From NCBI GenBank assembly GCA_951799445.1, contig OX637297.1:7750001-7814000 (forward strand): a stretch of DNA of 64,000 nucleotides, written 5' to 3'. The position numbers were made by a program, and so were the translations under genes. The stretch's first letter is position 1. Each line of letters begins with the position of its first letter. This stretch comes from Pseudisothecium myosuroides. Lineage: Eukaryota; Streptophyta; Bryopsida; Hypnales; Lembophyllaceae. Shown in pieces: positions 13,101 to 25,027 of this stretch. The notes beneath the pieces are model-generated. The model did not search any database. It had not been told where the DNA came from and was given only the letters and a program-made list of their open reading frames with translations.

Positions 13101-13664
13101 AACTCCACTTAGAAGCACAGTAAGCAACTGGAATTACATTTTCCAGGCTGATTGTATGATCTTCCCGTAACCAGAAAAGTAGTCGAGAGTTCGTTCTTGG
13201 ACACTCACGGATTTGTGGTGGCCGAATCTCAACTACTCTAGAATTTCCTATCCCAAACTGCCTTCCATCTTCCGTAAGTCAGCTCTGCTACAAACTAAAA
13301 CCAGATACCGAGGGTAATCTAGGTAGCTTTGGGACAAGGTCATTTTTGCTGCCCATTAGCTCACAGCATGTACTATATTGAATCCCCATCTGATACACTA
13401 GGCCAGTTGTACTGGCCTTGAGTCTTCTTTCATTGAAAGAGGTATCACTTGGATGATATTCAATAATTCTGGGCCAGTATGAATGTCCACATCTACCAAG
13501 AGAGGCATGACTGCCAAAAATACCCTCAGTGCATGCCTGATCCTTCCCTGCCACCCTTATAGGTAATACTATAATCTGCAGATGTATCAACATTTTGTCC
13601 AATAGATTATGGCTATTGAATAAAGCAGTACATGGGGGTGACAGGGGCAGGCTGCGCCCGATGC
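10183..13664. other. Intergenic DNA, including likely 3'UTR of the R3H gene near its end
   Basis: No confident gene was seen. A small perfect-arm inverted repeat at 11601-11676 pairs AACAAAGTTTCTATTTT with AAAATAGAAACTTTGTT. From about 12.2 kb base composition becomes more balanced. The part adjoining 13664 probably holds the 3' untranslated region of the minus-strand R3H gene. Confidence 0.4.
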
Positions 13665-16095
13665 TCAACGGCGCCGGGCCTGGTTGACACTTTTGTCAGG
13701 CTGCTGCTGTGCATGAGATTGCTGTTTCCATCACCAAAAGCCACGCAATGAAAGATGAGAACTGAATACATGTATTTCAAAGCAGAGATACTGAGAACCC
13801 AACCAAGCTGACACTCCTGCTGTTCACTCAAAACTCACTACAATGGTCAGCCCAAGCATGGAACATATCTACTGTAAAAAGCAGGTGAGAGATAAGTGCA
13901 GAAAAAGACGAACACCTGAGATTGCTGAAACTGATCTGGATGCTGCATGTAATTCATAGCATGCCCAGGGTAGGCATATTGCGGAGCTCGCATGTACATG
14001 GCCATTGGTACCATTTGAGTGGGATTATACGGACCCATCATCGATTCGGGGGTACGATAACCCATCGCATTAACAGTTGGTACCCAGGGAGCTCGAAGAT
14101 GTTGCTGAGCAAGAGGTTGAGGTGGCAAAGTTTCCATGTGCAGCTGCCCTCTTGAAGGAACCCCTAATTGTGGAAATTCAGTGTTGTAGTTCACTACTGG
14201 TGAATATAATGCCTGACCTACGTAAGGTCCCATATTGACACCAAATCCAGGATCAAATCGCTGCGCAAACCTTGCAGTGCTTCGATCATAATCGGGATCC
14301 CTCCTGTCTTTCTCTCGATCACGAAATATGGCAACTCGGCTTCCACCATTTCCGACACTGTTGCTATATCCGAGACTGCTAGAACCCAGCAATTTCCCTC
14401 TGGTGGAAGGGTCCTTATCATTATCTTCTTTCAACAGAACACTCTTAGAATCGTCAGGAGGAGGTCTACAGAAGGAGCTCTTCAGAGGAGATACAGATAC
14501 ATCCTTTCGTGCAAGCTCTCTTCCTGTCAGAATAATTTCATCCTTCAGAGATTCCTGCCGTCGAGGAGCATCAGAAATAATGCTCAAGACTGAAAAGTCA
14601 TTCTCTGACTCGGACACATCCTCCCCAAGTTTTCCTGTCAAATCATTGCAGAAGATGCGTGCACGAGCCTGCATAATCGGACAAAAGAAAGATTCATCCA
14701 CGCCTGTTTTCCGACTGCAGACAAATGCATACCTGCCGTACAACTCAAAATCATAACTTCTACAACGCCCCAAAATGGTTTAACAACCACAACCTCAAAC
14801 GTTTAAACGCCCATAAAATCAACTTCCCTTCCTGAGACGTACCTTATTGTATTCCTCCTTTCTTTCTTCGACACTCTTCGACGGATTCAGTTTACCGCCA
14901 TTTACACCTGGCCCTTGACCGTTGTTGCGCCCTCCCTTAGTCGGTCTCTGCTTGATGGCTACCTTCGCAGGCACCACTTGTACAAGCACTGTCTTGTTCT
15001 CCTCCTGTTCGCCAACAGAAGGCGCGATAGGTATATCAACAAGACGGAGACAGGGAAAGCGAGTTTCAGCCGTCTTTCGAGCGATTATACGCGTTCCCTC
15101 TGCAGTACCCCCATCAACAACCATGGACTGGAGGTAATAGTGCTGAGCCACACGATGTGCAGCCAATCGGAGGTATGACGAAGGCATAGGCTGAAACTCG
15201 AGAAGTTGCAAGCCGGGATTACGAATGAAACGCTCCACGTCCTGCTCCAACCTCAGAACTGCGCAACTCAACACAAAGTATCAACACCTGTATTCCCAGA
15301 TAACAAAGCCCGCACCTGCCAAGAAAGAACATAGATATCATAGTGGGGGACTACACAGAGAAGAAGAATACTCTCAAACCCAGAGAGATAGCACTTTAAT
15401 TGTGCCAATACAATACACCATGCCGACCAAGGATAACTGGAGCAAGCAGTAAGACACGCCTTGTGCTATTCCAACATAGATCTATGCGGAGGGAAATGAA
15501 AGTTAGGTAATACAAATCCCGCAATCCTTTAGCATATACATGTAATTTCGAATAAAAGAGAAACATTACTTGTGAGACGATCTCGAGGGTTCTGCAGAGC
15601 TTCTTTCAGAAAGTCATCGACCTGATCAGTGCCTCTGGCACCTTCCACAGAATCGGTGGGGGGAGGCAGCAACCCCATGGGCACAACGTCGCTCTCGTTG
15701 GCAGTACAAGACTCAACGGAAACTCTAGAGGACGCAACTTGGGAAGAAGCTAATAACTTCTTCATATTCTCCTCCAGATCAACCATCTCCCATGACTCCG
15801 GGGCGGGGCCTTCCTCCTCCATCATCCCCTTCCTCACATTTCCTAAATCCGCCATCACTTCTGGCACGCTCAAACCCATCAACGGCAGGCGCAACCCCAG
15901 CTCCTCCCTCGACGGATACAACCTACCACCTAACCAGTAAACGCATATCTCCCGCTCCAACCTCAATCCAACCGTCACCACGACATCATCGTCGTCACCT
16001 AAACACGCGCTTCCTCGTTCTCCCTCGCACTCGCACCGATGGTCAACAACAAAACCATAGCAATGCCCCGAGACACACACCTCCAACACCTTCAA
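13665..16095 (-). CDS. R3H-SUZ domain RNA-binding protein, four exons
   Basis: Exons on the minus strand are 16095-15570, 15258-14843, 14668-13916 and 13721-13665. All three introns are GT..AG with consistent phases, total 1,752 nt (583 aa plus TGA). The R3H domain starts across intron 1 (NPRDRLT / ILRLEQDVERFI) and continues as SSYLRLAAHRVAQHYYL, the single-stranded nucleic acid-binding core. The SUZ motif spans intron 2 (KSVEERKEEYNK / ARARIFCND). The tail is long, disordered, Gly/Pro/Gln-rich, and ends in a short Q-rich stretch. Plant R3H-SUZ proteins are thought to bind single-stranded RNA/DNA. The cellular role here is inferred. The start is uncertain: the first 72 codons look UTR-like, and the Met at 15879 (MGLSVPEVMADLGN) is a good alternative giving about 511 aa. 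This is the cleanest host gene in the window. Confidence 0.9.
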
Positions 16096-16430
16096 ACCCT
16101 AATCACAGAAGCACTGACTAGAACAAATCCGAAACTGCACCGTTAGAGCGGAAAGCTGAACTCCACATCCCAGCCAGAGTGATTGAAGGTCGCAATCCTC
16201 CAAGCACAGTCGCGGCTCCTCGTGTTCAGAAGGCACAAGAAACTGCACACGCCGCACGTACCAGTCGAGCGAAGTGATTAAAACAGCCAAAGCAGTCAGA
16301 ACATTGTATGACTTACCAATGATGGGCCTCTTCTGCTCTCCCGCAATTGTGGGACGCCCTGCTGATTTACCAGGATCACGAGTGTGCACCAATAAACATG
16401 AGGACTTCCAGTTGACAACATGTAACTTTA
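16096..16430 (-). promoter_or_regulatory. 5' leader/promoter region of the R3H gene
   Basis: About 330 bp of more GC-balanced DNA lies between the first R3H exon and the terminal repeat of a PIF-type element at 16431. It is presumably the leader and core promoter. I see no clear TATA box. The transposon sits directly upstream, so any distal promoter has been displaced or supplied by it (inference). Confidence 0.4.
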
Positions 16431-18488
16431 GGGCCGCTTCACACTATGCCTGAAGGTTGAGAGTCCGTCGGTTTCCACCAATTAGGTTTCAAAAAACCAA
16501 AGTTTGGGTTCTCTACCCTTCACACTAGGGGTAGTCACAGCCCCTCCGAGAATCTTCCACTTCTCGGAGATTGGACGCATGGCTCTGTGTAACTGGTTTC
16601 CTATTCTTTCGGGATCGCTCAACCTCCGAGGTTCAGAGTGTGTTGTTCTTCTCCTCCGCAGGTGAAGAAAGGAGCTACGAAAGGCATTTTCTCTGAGAAA
16701 ATTTTACCTTCTGCTCTGTGATTGGTTTGTCGTAGTTGCTGGGTGCTGTGCAAGTGAACATTCTTGAAGATCTCATTTTCGCTACAAAAGGGGTGTCACA
16801 GCCCCTCCACAAAATAAGGCTCCCCATTGGCTCCCCATTTCATGCGCTTGAAGAAATTTCTCAGAGAAAATCTCAACCTCGGAGGGATTGTGACTACCCC
16901 TACTATGCCCGAAGATCCAAAGTACGTTGCCCTCAAAACTGACTACATGGCAGCAAATGCCTACATGGCAATGGCCTTGCGACGGACTCTCGATCATAGT
17001 TTGGGTCGGCCAAAAACGGCTGCCCAAACTATGGTTGAGAGTCTGTCAAATTTTTTTCAGAGAAATGTCAAAAATGACATGATTGCAGCCGTTAGATTAG
17101 ACTGGATTTGCAGTTTTGGCAGTAGGTAGGTAATAGTACACCCCTTTTGTTATTTGTTATTTGTTATTTGTCGCTATTGGGGTTTGAAACCTAGTCTCCA
17201 CCATGACAATGGAGAGTCTTTGCATTCAATGAACCTACATCCCTTCAATGATCAATGCCACCCTTTAACCCCTAAAGGACCAAAGTCCCCTCGGGGGACA
17301 CTTGGGATTTCAGGCAGGCTCGTGCGACCTGAAATTTTAACTTGATTTTTTGAATTTTTTTTGAAGATATGAAATCACATTAGCTTTCTAAAAATATAAT
17401 TTTTTTTTCAATCGGTGCTTGGGAGCAAAAGTTATGCCATTCTAAAGCAAAAAAGCAGTTCGTCGGGCAGAAAAAAAAAAACACAAAAAAATGATTTTTT
17501 TTTTAAAGTTTTTTTTCCTCAAAGATCGTGTTTTTGTCTACATTTGAAGCTTTGATTCATTCAATTTGGACTTTGAATGAAAAAGTTATGGACATTCTTG
17601 TTTTTCGGGCAATCTAAGCATCTTAAAAAAAAACACTTATAGATTTCATTTTTGAACCCATTTCAATTTTTTTCAATTTTTTTTTTTTACAACGTTTAGT
17701 TTGTTTGCAAGAACAATCACACCATTGGGATTATGGTGTTTTAATTCCACCTAAGAGCTATTAACCTTTTTGTGTTTTGTTCAATTTTGGACCTACTTCT
17801 ACTTAACAATTTTTTTATATGTGAAAATCAAGTTTTGATATGCTGAATTTTTTTTCCCTGACTCTCAACTCAAATGTTCAACATAAAAAATTTTAACTTT
17901 ATGGTGTGTAGTGCAAAAAAATCCACAAATGGCCGTCAAAATCATTTGAAAGTGCAGGAAACAGTTCAAAAAAATTTCTTTTTCCAACTTTGAATGCTTA
18001 TATATTCCAATCGGAACAATCAAATTTCTTGAAATTTTTACCACATGATCTTAGACAAGTGAAGTTCAAGATCCTACAATTCGAATGTAAAAAAAAAGTT
18101 TTTTTTGGTTTAGGGAGTGATCGCAGCAGAAATGGCAGTTTTCAGTGGTTTTGGAGCTTGAAAATGGCTTGGTCCTTTAGGGGTTAAGTCCATTTATATC
18201 CTTTATATTCCTTGTTTGATGAGAAGAGCATGTGCTGTGATTTTTTTTCCAAGGCCATTTTGGACTCCTTTCTCATGTTTTTTTTATATTTTACTTGAAA
18301 AAATTGACACATGGGTGAAGTTTGGACTTTGGGCTTGGCCTTTGGAGGCTTCACACTATGGCCAGCCAAAGGCTCCAATTCCTAAATTTTAGGGCCTATT
18401 TATTGCCAATTTCTTTGGATTCTCACCGAAGTTTGGACTTTCACTTCCACGGACTCTTGACTTGGTCGGGCATAGTGTGAAGCGGCCC
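16431..18488. mobile_element. Non-autonomous PIF/Harbinger-type element with nested insertion
   Basis: The perfect 20-bp terminal inverted repeat GGGCCGCTTCACACTATGCC opens at 16431, and its complement closes at 18488. The copies are flanked by TTA at 16428-16430 and 18489-18491. GG-starting TIRs with a TTA duplication are diagnostic of PIF/Harbinger. Inside, an inverted pair (TAGGGGTAGTCACAGCCCCT at about 16527 and its complement at about 16880-16905) forms a second level of symmetry. A TTAA element (17269-18183) is inserted within it, so about 1.14 kb is the original. There is no transposase gene. It would have been moved in trans by a Harbinger transposase such as the relic at the window start. 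Confidence 0.8.
17269..18183. mobile_element. TTAA-flanked element, subfamily 1, full-size copy
   Basis: It lies between TTAA at 17265-17268 and 18184-18187. Termini are CCCCTAAAGGACCA and TGGTCCTTTAGGGG. The length is 915 bp and it is non-coding, with T-tracts. The interior shares several blocks with the 455-bp copy at 7320. It sits inside the PIF-type element, so it inserted later. Confidence 0.8.
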
Positions 18489-18612
18489 TTAGTTAGGGCC
18501 CCTTTACACTAGTCATCAAGAGTCAATAGTATACTCTCCGTCTCAAAATAAATTTGAGATTTCCAAATATACTTGTCTCAAATTAAATTCAAAATCGGCT
18601 CTTACAACTTAA

Positions 18613-19534
18613 CCCCTAAAGTTCCATGACTATGTTTTCACCGAAAACACTCAAAAACTGCCATTTTTAGTACAAATACCAAATTTTTGAAAAAAAACTT
18701 TTTTGACATATGTAACTGTAGGATCTTATAGTAAACTAGTTTTAGAAGATGTGAAAAAAAATTCAGAATTTTCCACCATGTGGATTGGAATATATTAGCA
18801 TTTGAATCGACAAAAATCCTTTTTTTATTCCTGCAAAAAATAGGGCAACTGCACTTCACAAGGTCACATTTGTAGGAAAAAATGTCCAAAATGGTGGTGC
18901 TTCTTTGAATTATTTTTCCTAAACAAGTTGGCTACATGCTTAAAAATTTTCAAATCATTTGGAATTGTACAACATATACAAAAAAATAGTAAGTAGAAAG
19001 AAGTAGAGAATGATCCAAAATACTAAATTGTTAAGAATTTAATTATGGAATTGAAAAATGTCAATCCCAATGGTTGTAATGTTGTAATAAACAACTTTCA
19101 TCCTATGATTATTTTTTTTCAAAATATATTAAAAATTGAGTTAAATAAACAACTTCAAAGTTTATTTCCGAGTAGAGAATCCGTAACTGCCCGCAAACTA
19201 AAAAACCTCATAACTTTTTACTCATTGGTCAAAATGGAATGATTTAAAGCTTTCCACGTATATATAACTCTAGTAAACCAATTTCAAATTTTTATTTTTG
19301 AAAAAAGTGATTTTTTCAGATTTGCCCGGACTACCCGCCTGGTGAAAAAAGTAACATATTAGGCCATAACTTTTGACTCCTATTTTGAAATGTCATGAAA
19401 TTTAGTGCACATGAAAGATATTCCTTTTCCCCACCTTCTATTAAAATTTCAGCTTAAAATATGAAAATCTCTAGTCACACAAACCTACCCAAAATCGCTA
19501 TGTTGCTAAAAATAGTAGGCTAGTCCTTTAGGGG
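18613..19534. mobile_element. TTAA-flanked element, subfamily 2
   Basis: It lies between TTAA at 18609-18612 and 19535-19538. Termini are CCCCTAAAGTTCC and GTCCTTTAGGGG. The length is 922 bp and it is non-coding. The left subterminal block AAAACACTCAAAAACTGCCAT is shared with subfamily 1. The rest matches the inverted copy at 53398-54315. The 60-bp stretch just left of it (from 18496, GGGCCCCTTTACACTAGTC after TTA) resembles a PIF-type TIR, whose partner I could not find. Confidence 0.75.
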
Positions 19535-19538
19535 TTAA

Positions 19539-21310
19539 TTGACAACAATTGAAGCTCGTTCAAACACCTTGAAGCAAAAGAATCTATAGATGCCATACTC
19601 CAAAGTCTACATAGCAATTCCATCCTTGCAAAAGGAATCAAAATACAACCTCTAACCAACCAAAGGTGATAGATTCCCTCCACAACTGCACTGAACCTGC
19701 TATTAACAAATCTCTTGCTAAATATTCCCTAGAGTTGAATTACAAGACATTATTATAATTGAATACAAAGGACATTATTGGACTTTCCTGCACTAGTGTT
19801 GCTCATAGAATGATCCAAATTAATAACATTGGATCAATTTCAAAAAAAGGAAAAAAATTGTCAATTTTACCCCTTGTTTTCAACTTGCACCACTTCACTA
19901 TTGACTTCCATTCTTTCATGCCTAGTAGGGGTGATTAGAAGCTACAATAACTATACAATTCCTTGAAAATTGGAGCAACTCACGCACCAATCTAGCCATT
20001 TTCAAGAACCCCTAGATTTATTTTGAGACAAAGGAAGTACGATCTATTGGTTCCATCCAATACTTGATAATGAATTTTGACTAGTCCTTTAGGGGCTGAT
20101 TTTTTAAATGAAACTAAAAAAAATGATAATTATTCTTCATTTTTACTTATATTCTCTCTTTTTATCTCTCTTCTCTTCCTCTTTTTTTCCTTCTTACCTC
20201 TTAGTAAAATTTCAACTACTAGGATGTCAAAAAAAAATGTAATATAATGAAATGATTTAAAGAACACAAAGTTTATTTTTAAGCTTTAGTCAATAGTATA
20301 AAGTGAAAGATACTATATAAATGACTAAGATATTATTTTAGTGTGTTTTTACAATAAAGTTAGCAAATAAAAAATAAGGTATAAGAAAATAAATTCATTT
20401 ACTTCAATAAATAAAATTTGCAATACAATTGCAATTAGTGCTAGAAAAATACATTTGCCGTAGAAATATAGCAATTTAGCAATAAAAGTAGCATTCCAAC
20501 AATAGCATGCATTCACAATAGTATAGTAGTAGTCATACAACATTTCCAGCAATAACTAACATTAAAGACCAAAAAAATAAACCAATCAATTTTATTGGGA
20601 TAGCTTAGTCATCCTTAACATACAGCAATAAGAACCTTTGAACTTTTTTTACTTCAAAATCCAAGACATTATGAAACTTTATCTCTTATAGGAAACAACA
20701 ACAACAACACAAAGATCATCATGAATAAAGAGTCCAATTTTATTTTTAATATATTGTTCATGAGATTTAAGTGCAATTTTTTGTATATATGTGTAGGAGG
20801 GAATGTAAATCTTTTTTGATTATGTCAGTTTGTATTTGGAGGTCCAGTATATAAATAATAGTCTTCAAATTATGGCCATGGCTATCAATTCTTGGTTGTC
20901 TACTGCCAATCATTTTTTTTCCTTCTCAACTAATAACAGTTCATCTTTTATTGAAGAGACTGCTTAAGATCAAAGATTGCGTTCTTGTATTTGTAATCCT
21001 TAATTTGAAGATCCACATTGCTATCTTTGAAATGCAATAAAACTACAAATATAAATAAACCTATAAATATACCATAGAATTCAATGCCGCCTTGCATTGC
21101 TACAAAATAATATTAGAAACTAATGCACACGGTAGCTTGCACACTACGTAAATAAAAGCAAATCTAGAATAGTATTAAGCCTCCTAGATATTTTTCCTCG
21201 TGTCGAGAATGCATGGTTGCCTTTGTCAACCATGATAGCGTCCACGGACAGCTTGATGATGTTGATCTGATTTCGCGGGATTTTGGTTTTTAAATTTGAT
21301 GTTTCAGCTC
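19539..21310. other. AT-rich intergenic DNA
   Basis: No supported gene. At 20085-20098, GTCCTTTAGGGGC repeats the TTAA-element terminus without a clear partner. Simple repeats include a short CAA run near 20697-20710. Confidence 0.4.
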
Positions 21311-23515
21311 TCACACGTGGCTTCCAACAGTTATAATACTACCAGTGGGAGTCCAACCCGGCGTGTAATCTTTATCCACGCACCACAAAATCCTTGATGT
21401 TGTATTCCAACCAGCGTATGTGTCCTTGTGAATGTGTTGAAAAGATGTAAGCGTCCAATACTGGACCTGAATAGATTCGACATGCCCTGGATCCGGATTG
21501 GGATTTGTAAGTGCCTGCGCAATCCAGAATGGCTTCCGGTCATTACCATGCGGACGGACCGCAACAAAATAACCTACAAACGTGTCACGTAGAACATTGA
21601 ACGAAGGACGTGGATGATCATGCCTTCGACCAACAAAAGGTGGATCCTCTGCTAACTCTTCACGCGGTCTCATATCATATTGCAATTGGTCTATGTCTTC
21701 AATGCCAGCTATAGAATTCGGCCAAAAACCAAGACGCAACGTCTCCAGGACAATAAGAGGTTCATTCAAAGCGCTCCTTACACCTTCCCAGTACTTCTTT
21801 ACTGCGTCAATCTTTCTGCACTATTCCCCGGACATGTCATCAATAGCCATTTGTCCCCATAGTGCAATGTAGTTCTCCAAGCCCTTGCAAATGTCATCAA
21901 AATTTGCATCTCATGTGGAGGCAAAGATGGTGGAATACTAGAAGGCAAACGGGGGCGCCCATATGCAGTCTCCTTCCACAATTTGATTCCTCCGTTTGTT
22001 GGCAACCAATCAACATCTGTACAAAAGATCTTATATTGCATCAAGGGCCATCCATTAGAGTCCTTGAAAAACTTAAACTGCTGAGCTTGAGGATGACCCA
22101 TAAGTGAATCATCGCCTGTGAGCAAATATCCCTCCACAAACCACTTAAAGTTTGGAACCTCTTCAATGAAATGTGGAATCACATGTTGAGTTTTGCAATC
22201 CATGAAGGACTTCATCAACTTTGGAAGTGTAAGATAGTCATTTGTCCTTAGCTTGGTACTCCAACGACCAAAGAGAGCATCAATGTCTTCATGAGTATGT
22301 CCCACAATAAGGAAACTGACGTATATCTCTCGGAATATGACTTTGTACACGAGTAGAGAGCAAAAAGTGAAGACCCACTGGTTCTTGTTATCTCCGGCGC
22401 AATTATCAAGTTGAAGATTCAATGTCGGAGGGAGAGGAATAGCTTGAATCAGCTCTTGTGGTGGAGTTCCAAGGGATTTCGTGCAAATTTTGGAGCCTAT
22501 TAATAAGGACTTTGCCAATTCTGAACAGTTTTCATCATGAACAAACAACTGACGAGATGAATTCTTGGGCGGGGACTCCATATCTCGTAGCAACTTGGCA
22601 ATGGACCCAACAATGTGACTTGAGTCTGTCGGAAATATTTCTAACCCGAAGTGCGCATATTGAATGTCTCCATGTCCGTTGGCAATCATGCCTGTGACAG
22701 CAACCGACACCTTACTGTAAGAATCAGTGCCCTTGTTCTTGTGAGAGTAGTGGGGAGAAGTTGTCTTTAAATGATCCATTTGGTTGTGGATTATGGTTAA
22801 AACCTTGTCAGGATACTTCTCTGCTACCGATTGATTTGCATAGTACAGCTCACGGTGCGACCTTTGGCTCTCTAGGTGGACTCTCAACTTCATCGACCAT
22901 AACTCTTGAGCTTGCGACCTAGGAGTGCAAGCACTTCGTAGTTGCTTGAATCTGTCGCAGAGAGCACAATGAGCAAAATTGTCACCACGAGGCTTTGGAG
23001 CGTATTCGGAAAAAGATGCTCTCCTAATGTTGCTGAGTCCGCTCGCAGAAACATGGGGCAACTGAAACGAATCATTTACTTCGTTGATCTCAGCCAACTT
23101 GTCTCTCCATCGAAACGCTGATGGTAAGACTATAGATGGGACTTTCTCCCTTGACTCAAGAGTCCTTGACTTGTGCGGCATTGGGTCCGCATCCTTTTCG
23201 GCTAAAAGTCGGAGTGTCACCGTCGCCTGCAAAGTTTGTATCCGAGGCTTCTTCAAGCCAAGATTCCCATGTTGCTCTGGTTGCTTATCTGCTCATGCCA
23301 TTTCCTTGTACCTATAGAATGTGGCCTTGGATACTCCATGGATTGTACACCATGCAGTGGGGCAAACTTCTAGATATCCATGTTTTCATGTCCTTGCCAC
23401 TGCTATCAGGGTGTATCTGCTTGTGAACATCGAGAAGACAAGACTTACGATTGTACACTCTGCCGTTCACATGGAGTTGGGACCGCACGGCTTGAATTTG
23501 ACCACGTGGAAAGGG
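21311..23515 (-). pseudogene. DUF7869-type protein, C-terminal part (3' half of split gene)
   Basis: The minus-strand reading carries the hallmarks I associate with DUF7869 proteins: THHQMDH-like HNQMDHLKTTSPH, QLDNCAGDNKNQWVF and GHTHEDIDALFGRWS, in that order within about 150 residues. The three acidic motifs resemble an RNase H/DDE layout. That is inference, not established here. The upstream piece has the domain-start pattern WCTIHGVSKATFYRY. The gene is broken by a frameshift near 23350 (between the SLPHC and AWCTIHG frames), a TGA about 45 bp downstream, and a second frameshift near 21815 after which the frame continues (VKKYWEGVRSALNEP) to TGA at 21311. The start of this half joins exactly to 30484 across a 6,968-bp insertion. 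It is common in non-seed plants as multicopy genes, possibly transposon-derived. Confidence 0.75.
23511..23515. repeat. 5-bp target-site duplication AAGGG (partner at 30484-30488)
   Basis: AAGGG precedes TGTAAGAG at 23516 and follows CGTACGACA at 30483. Removing one copy together with the insertion restores a continuous reading frame (NCLQPFPRGQIQAV) in the DUF7869 gene, so this is a genuine empty-site reconstruction. Confidence 0.85.
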
Positions 23516-25027
23516 TGTAAGAGTAGGAAAATTCAAAGTGTATAGAACTAGATTAGAATAGGATTAGAATAGAGTCAAAAAATTTCAATTTTTGGTAAGA
23601 CAAAGAATTGGATCTAGTTACGGATAACTTGAGAATAATTAGTTTCCGTATTACTGGAACTGTTACGGCTGGTTTATCACCAGAAGTAAAATAGATCCAG
23701 AATTTGGAATTCTTCCGGATGGATAGAACCTACGGCCTAGAGTTCCAGTCTAGAAAACTAGGGAACCGTTACGGGAATAGTCTCCTACCCATTCTCCACC
23801 GGGAATAGTCAGCTGCTCGTCGGGTACTGTCGCAGCACAGAGTAAGTGAATTCCCTGTTATACTCCCAAAACCACTCTAAAGCATAACAAAATGACTTTA
23901 AAGATCGAACCCACGAGATTCTGTGAAGTGTCCAGCTCTATTCCCAACTTAAGCTCAGCCAGTATCCAATTTCTACTTTCCGGTCCTAGATCTAAAACCG
24001 GAAACAACAACACACCGAAAACAATGACCATACCTCTCTCTATTTCTGCCGGTCTGTCAAGCTATTCGGTCCTGTAATCCTATCACAACCCAGGATCCTA
24101 CAATTTCTGATCCTGGAACTTCTCTGGACCGATCCGATCCAGTCCTTTCACACGTACTCTCACTCCACTCCGGTTTAGTTTTGCCTTTGTTTCACCATTA
24201 GAGGGTTCGCCGCTTGCTTTTGAGAGTGGCAGGCCCGCCACTCCTTCCGTGACTTATAGTGGCTGAAGACCCACTTATCTAATCCATTACTTCCTACACT
24301 AGCGCGGATCCGGTTTGATCTCTCACAGCCACCCGGATAGCGATCCGGTTTGCAGGTCACACAAAGACCCCCCGTACGATCCTCTCATACTACAACGACC
24401 TTGATGCCAAGTTCCCTCTGTGCAAAGTCAGGTGGTTACAAGCGAACTCGTCCGTTCCAACATCAACTAAAGTCCTTCCGTTTACCAACTAGGGCAGCGA
24501 GACCTCACGGGAGATCGGACACTCAACCGGATTTCCTATCCAGGAGCTCTAGCGCGACTAAGGACTCCTTCCCTATCCGCCTAGCCTAACAACGGTTTTC
24601 TCGCTCGGAACCGTGAACTGTAGAGGTGCTGAGGAACTGAAACCCACTCCCAACACTTAGAATACCCACTCACCTGCACATAAGAGCAAAACAAACGCAC
24701 TAAGGGGAGAAATCTCTCTAGAATCTGCATACATTTTCCTAACTTCTCACCAAAACAACCCTGCCACGCGCGGGAGAGACGTACAACAAGAAATCAATAG
24801 AAAACACACAAAAACTCAAGAGAAAAGACTCCCAGTCTCCTTCGCAGAGACTGACTATTATACACTTTAAAACTCAAAAGTCAACAAAAAGGGGCCCGGA
24901 AAGTCCGCGCGGAACTTTCAGTCCCTGCTGAGCCGGCCAGACCGGAAAACATCCGATCCAGACCAGACACACCGGATCAAATCCGGTCCGGTCCTAACTA
25001 ACAAATATTTACAAAACTAAATCCTAT

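Noticed and set aside
14328..14756. 142-codon plus-strand ORF
   Set aside because: It is antisense to exon 3 of the R3H gene and has no domain.
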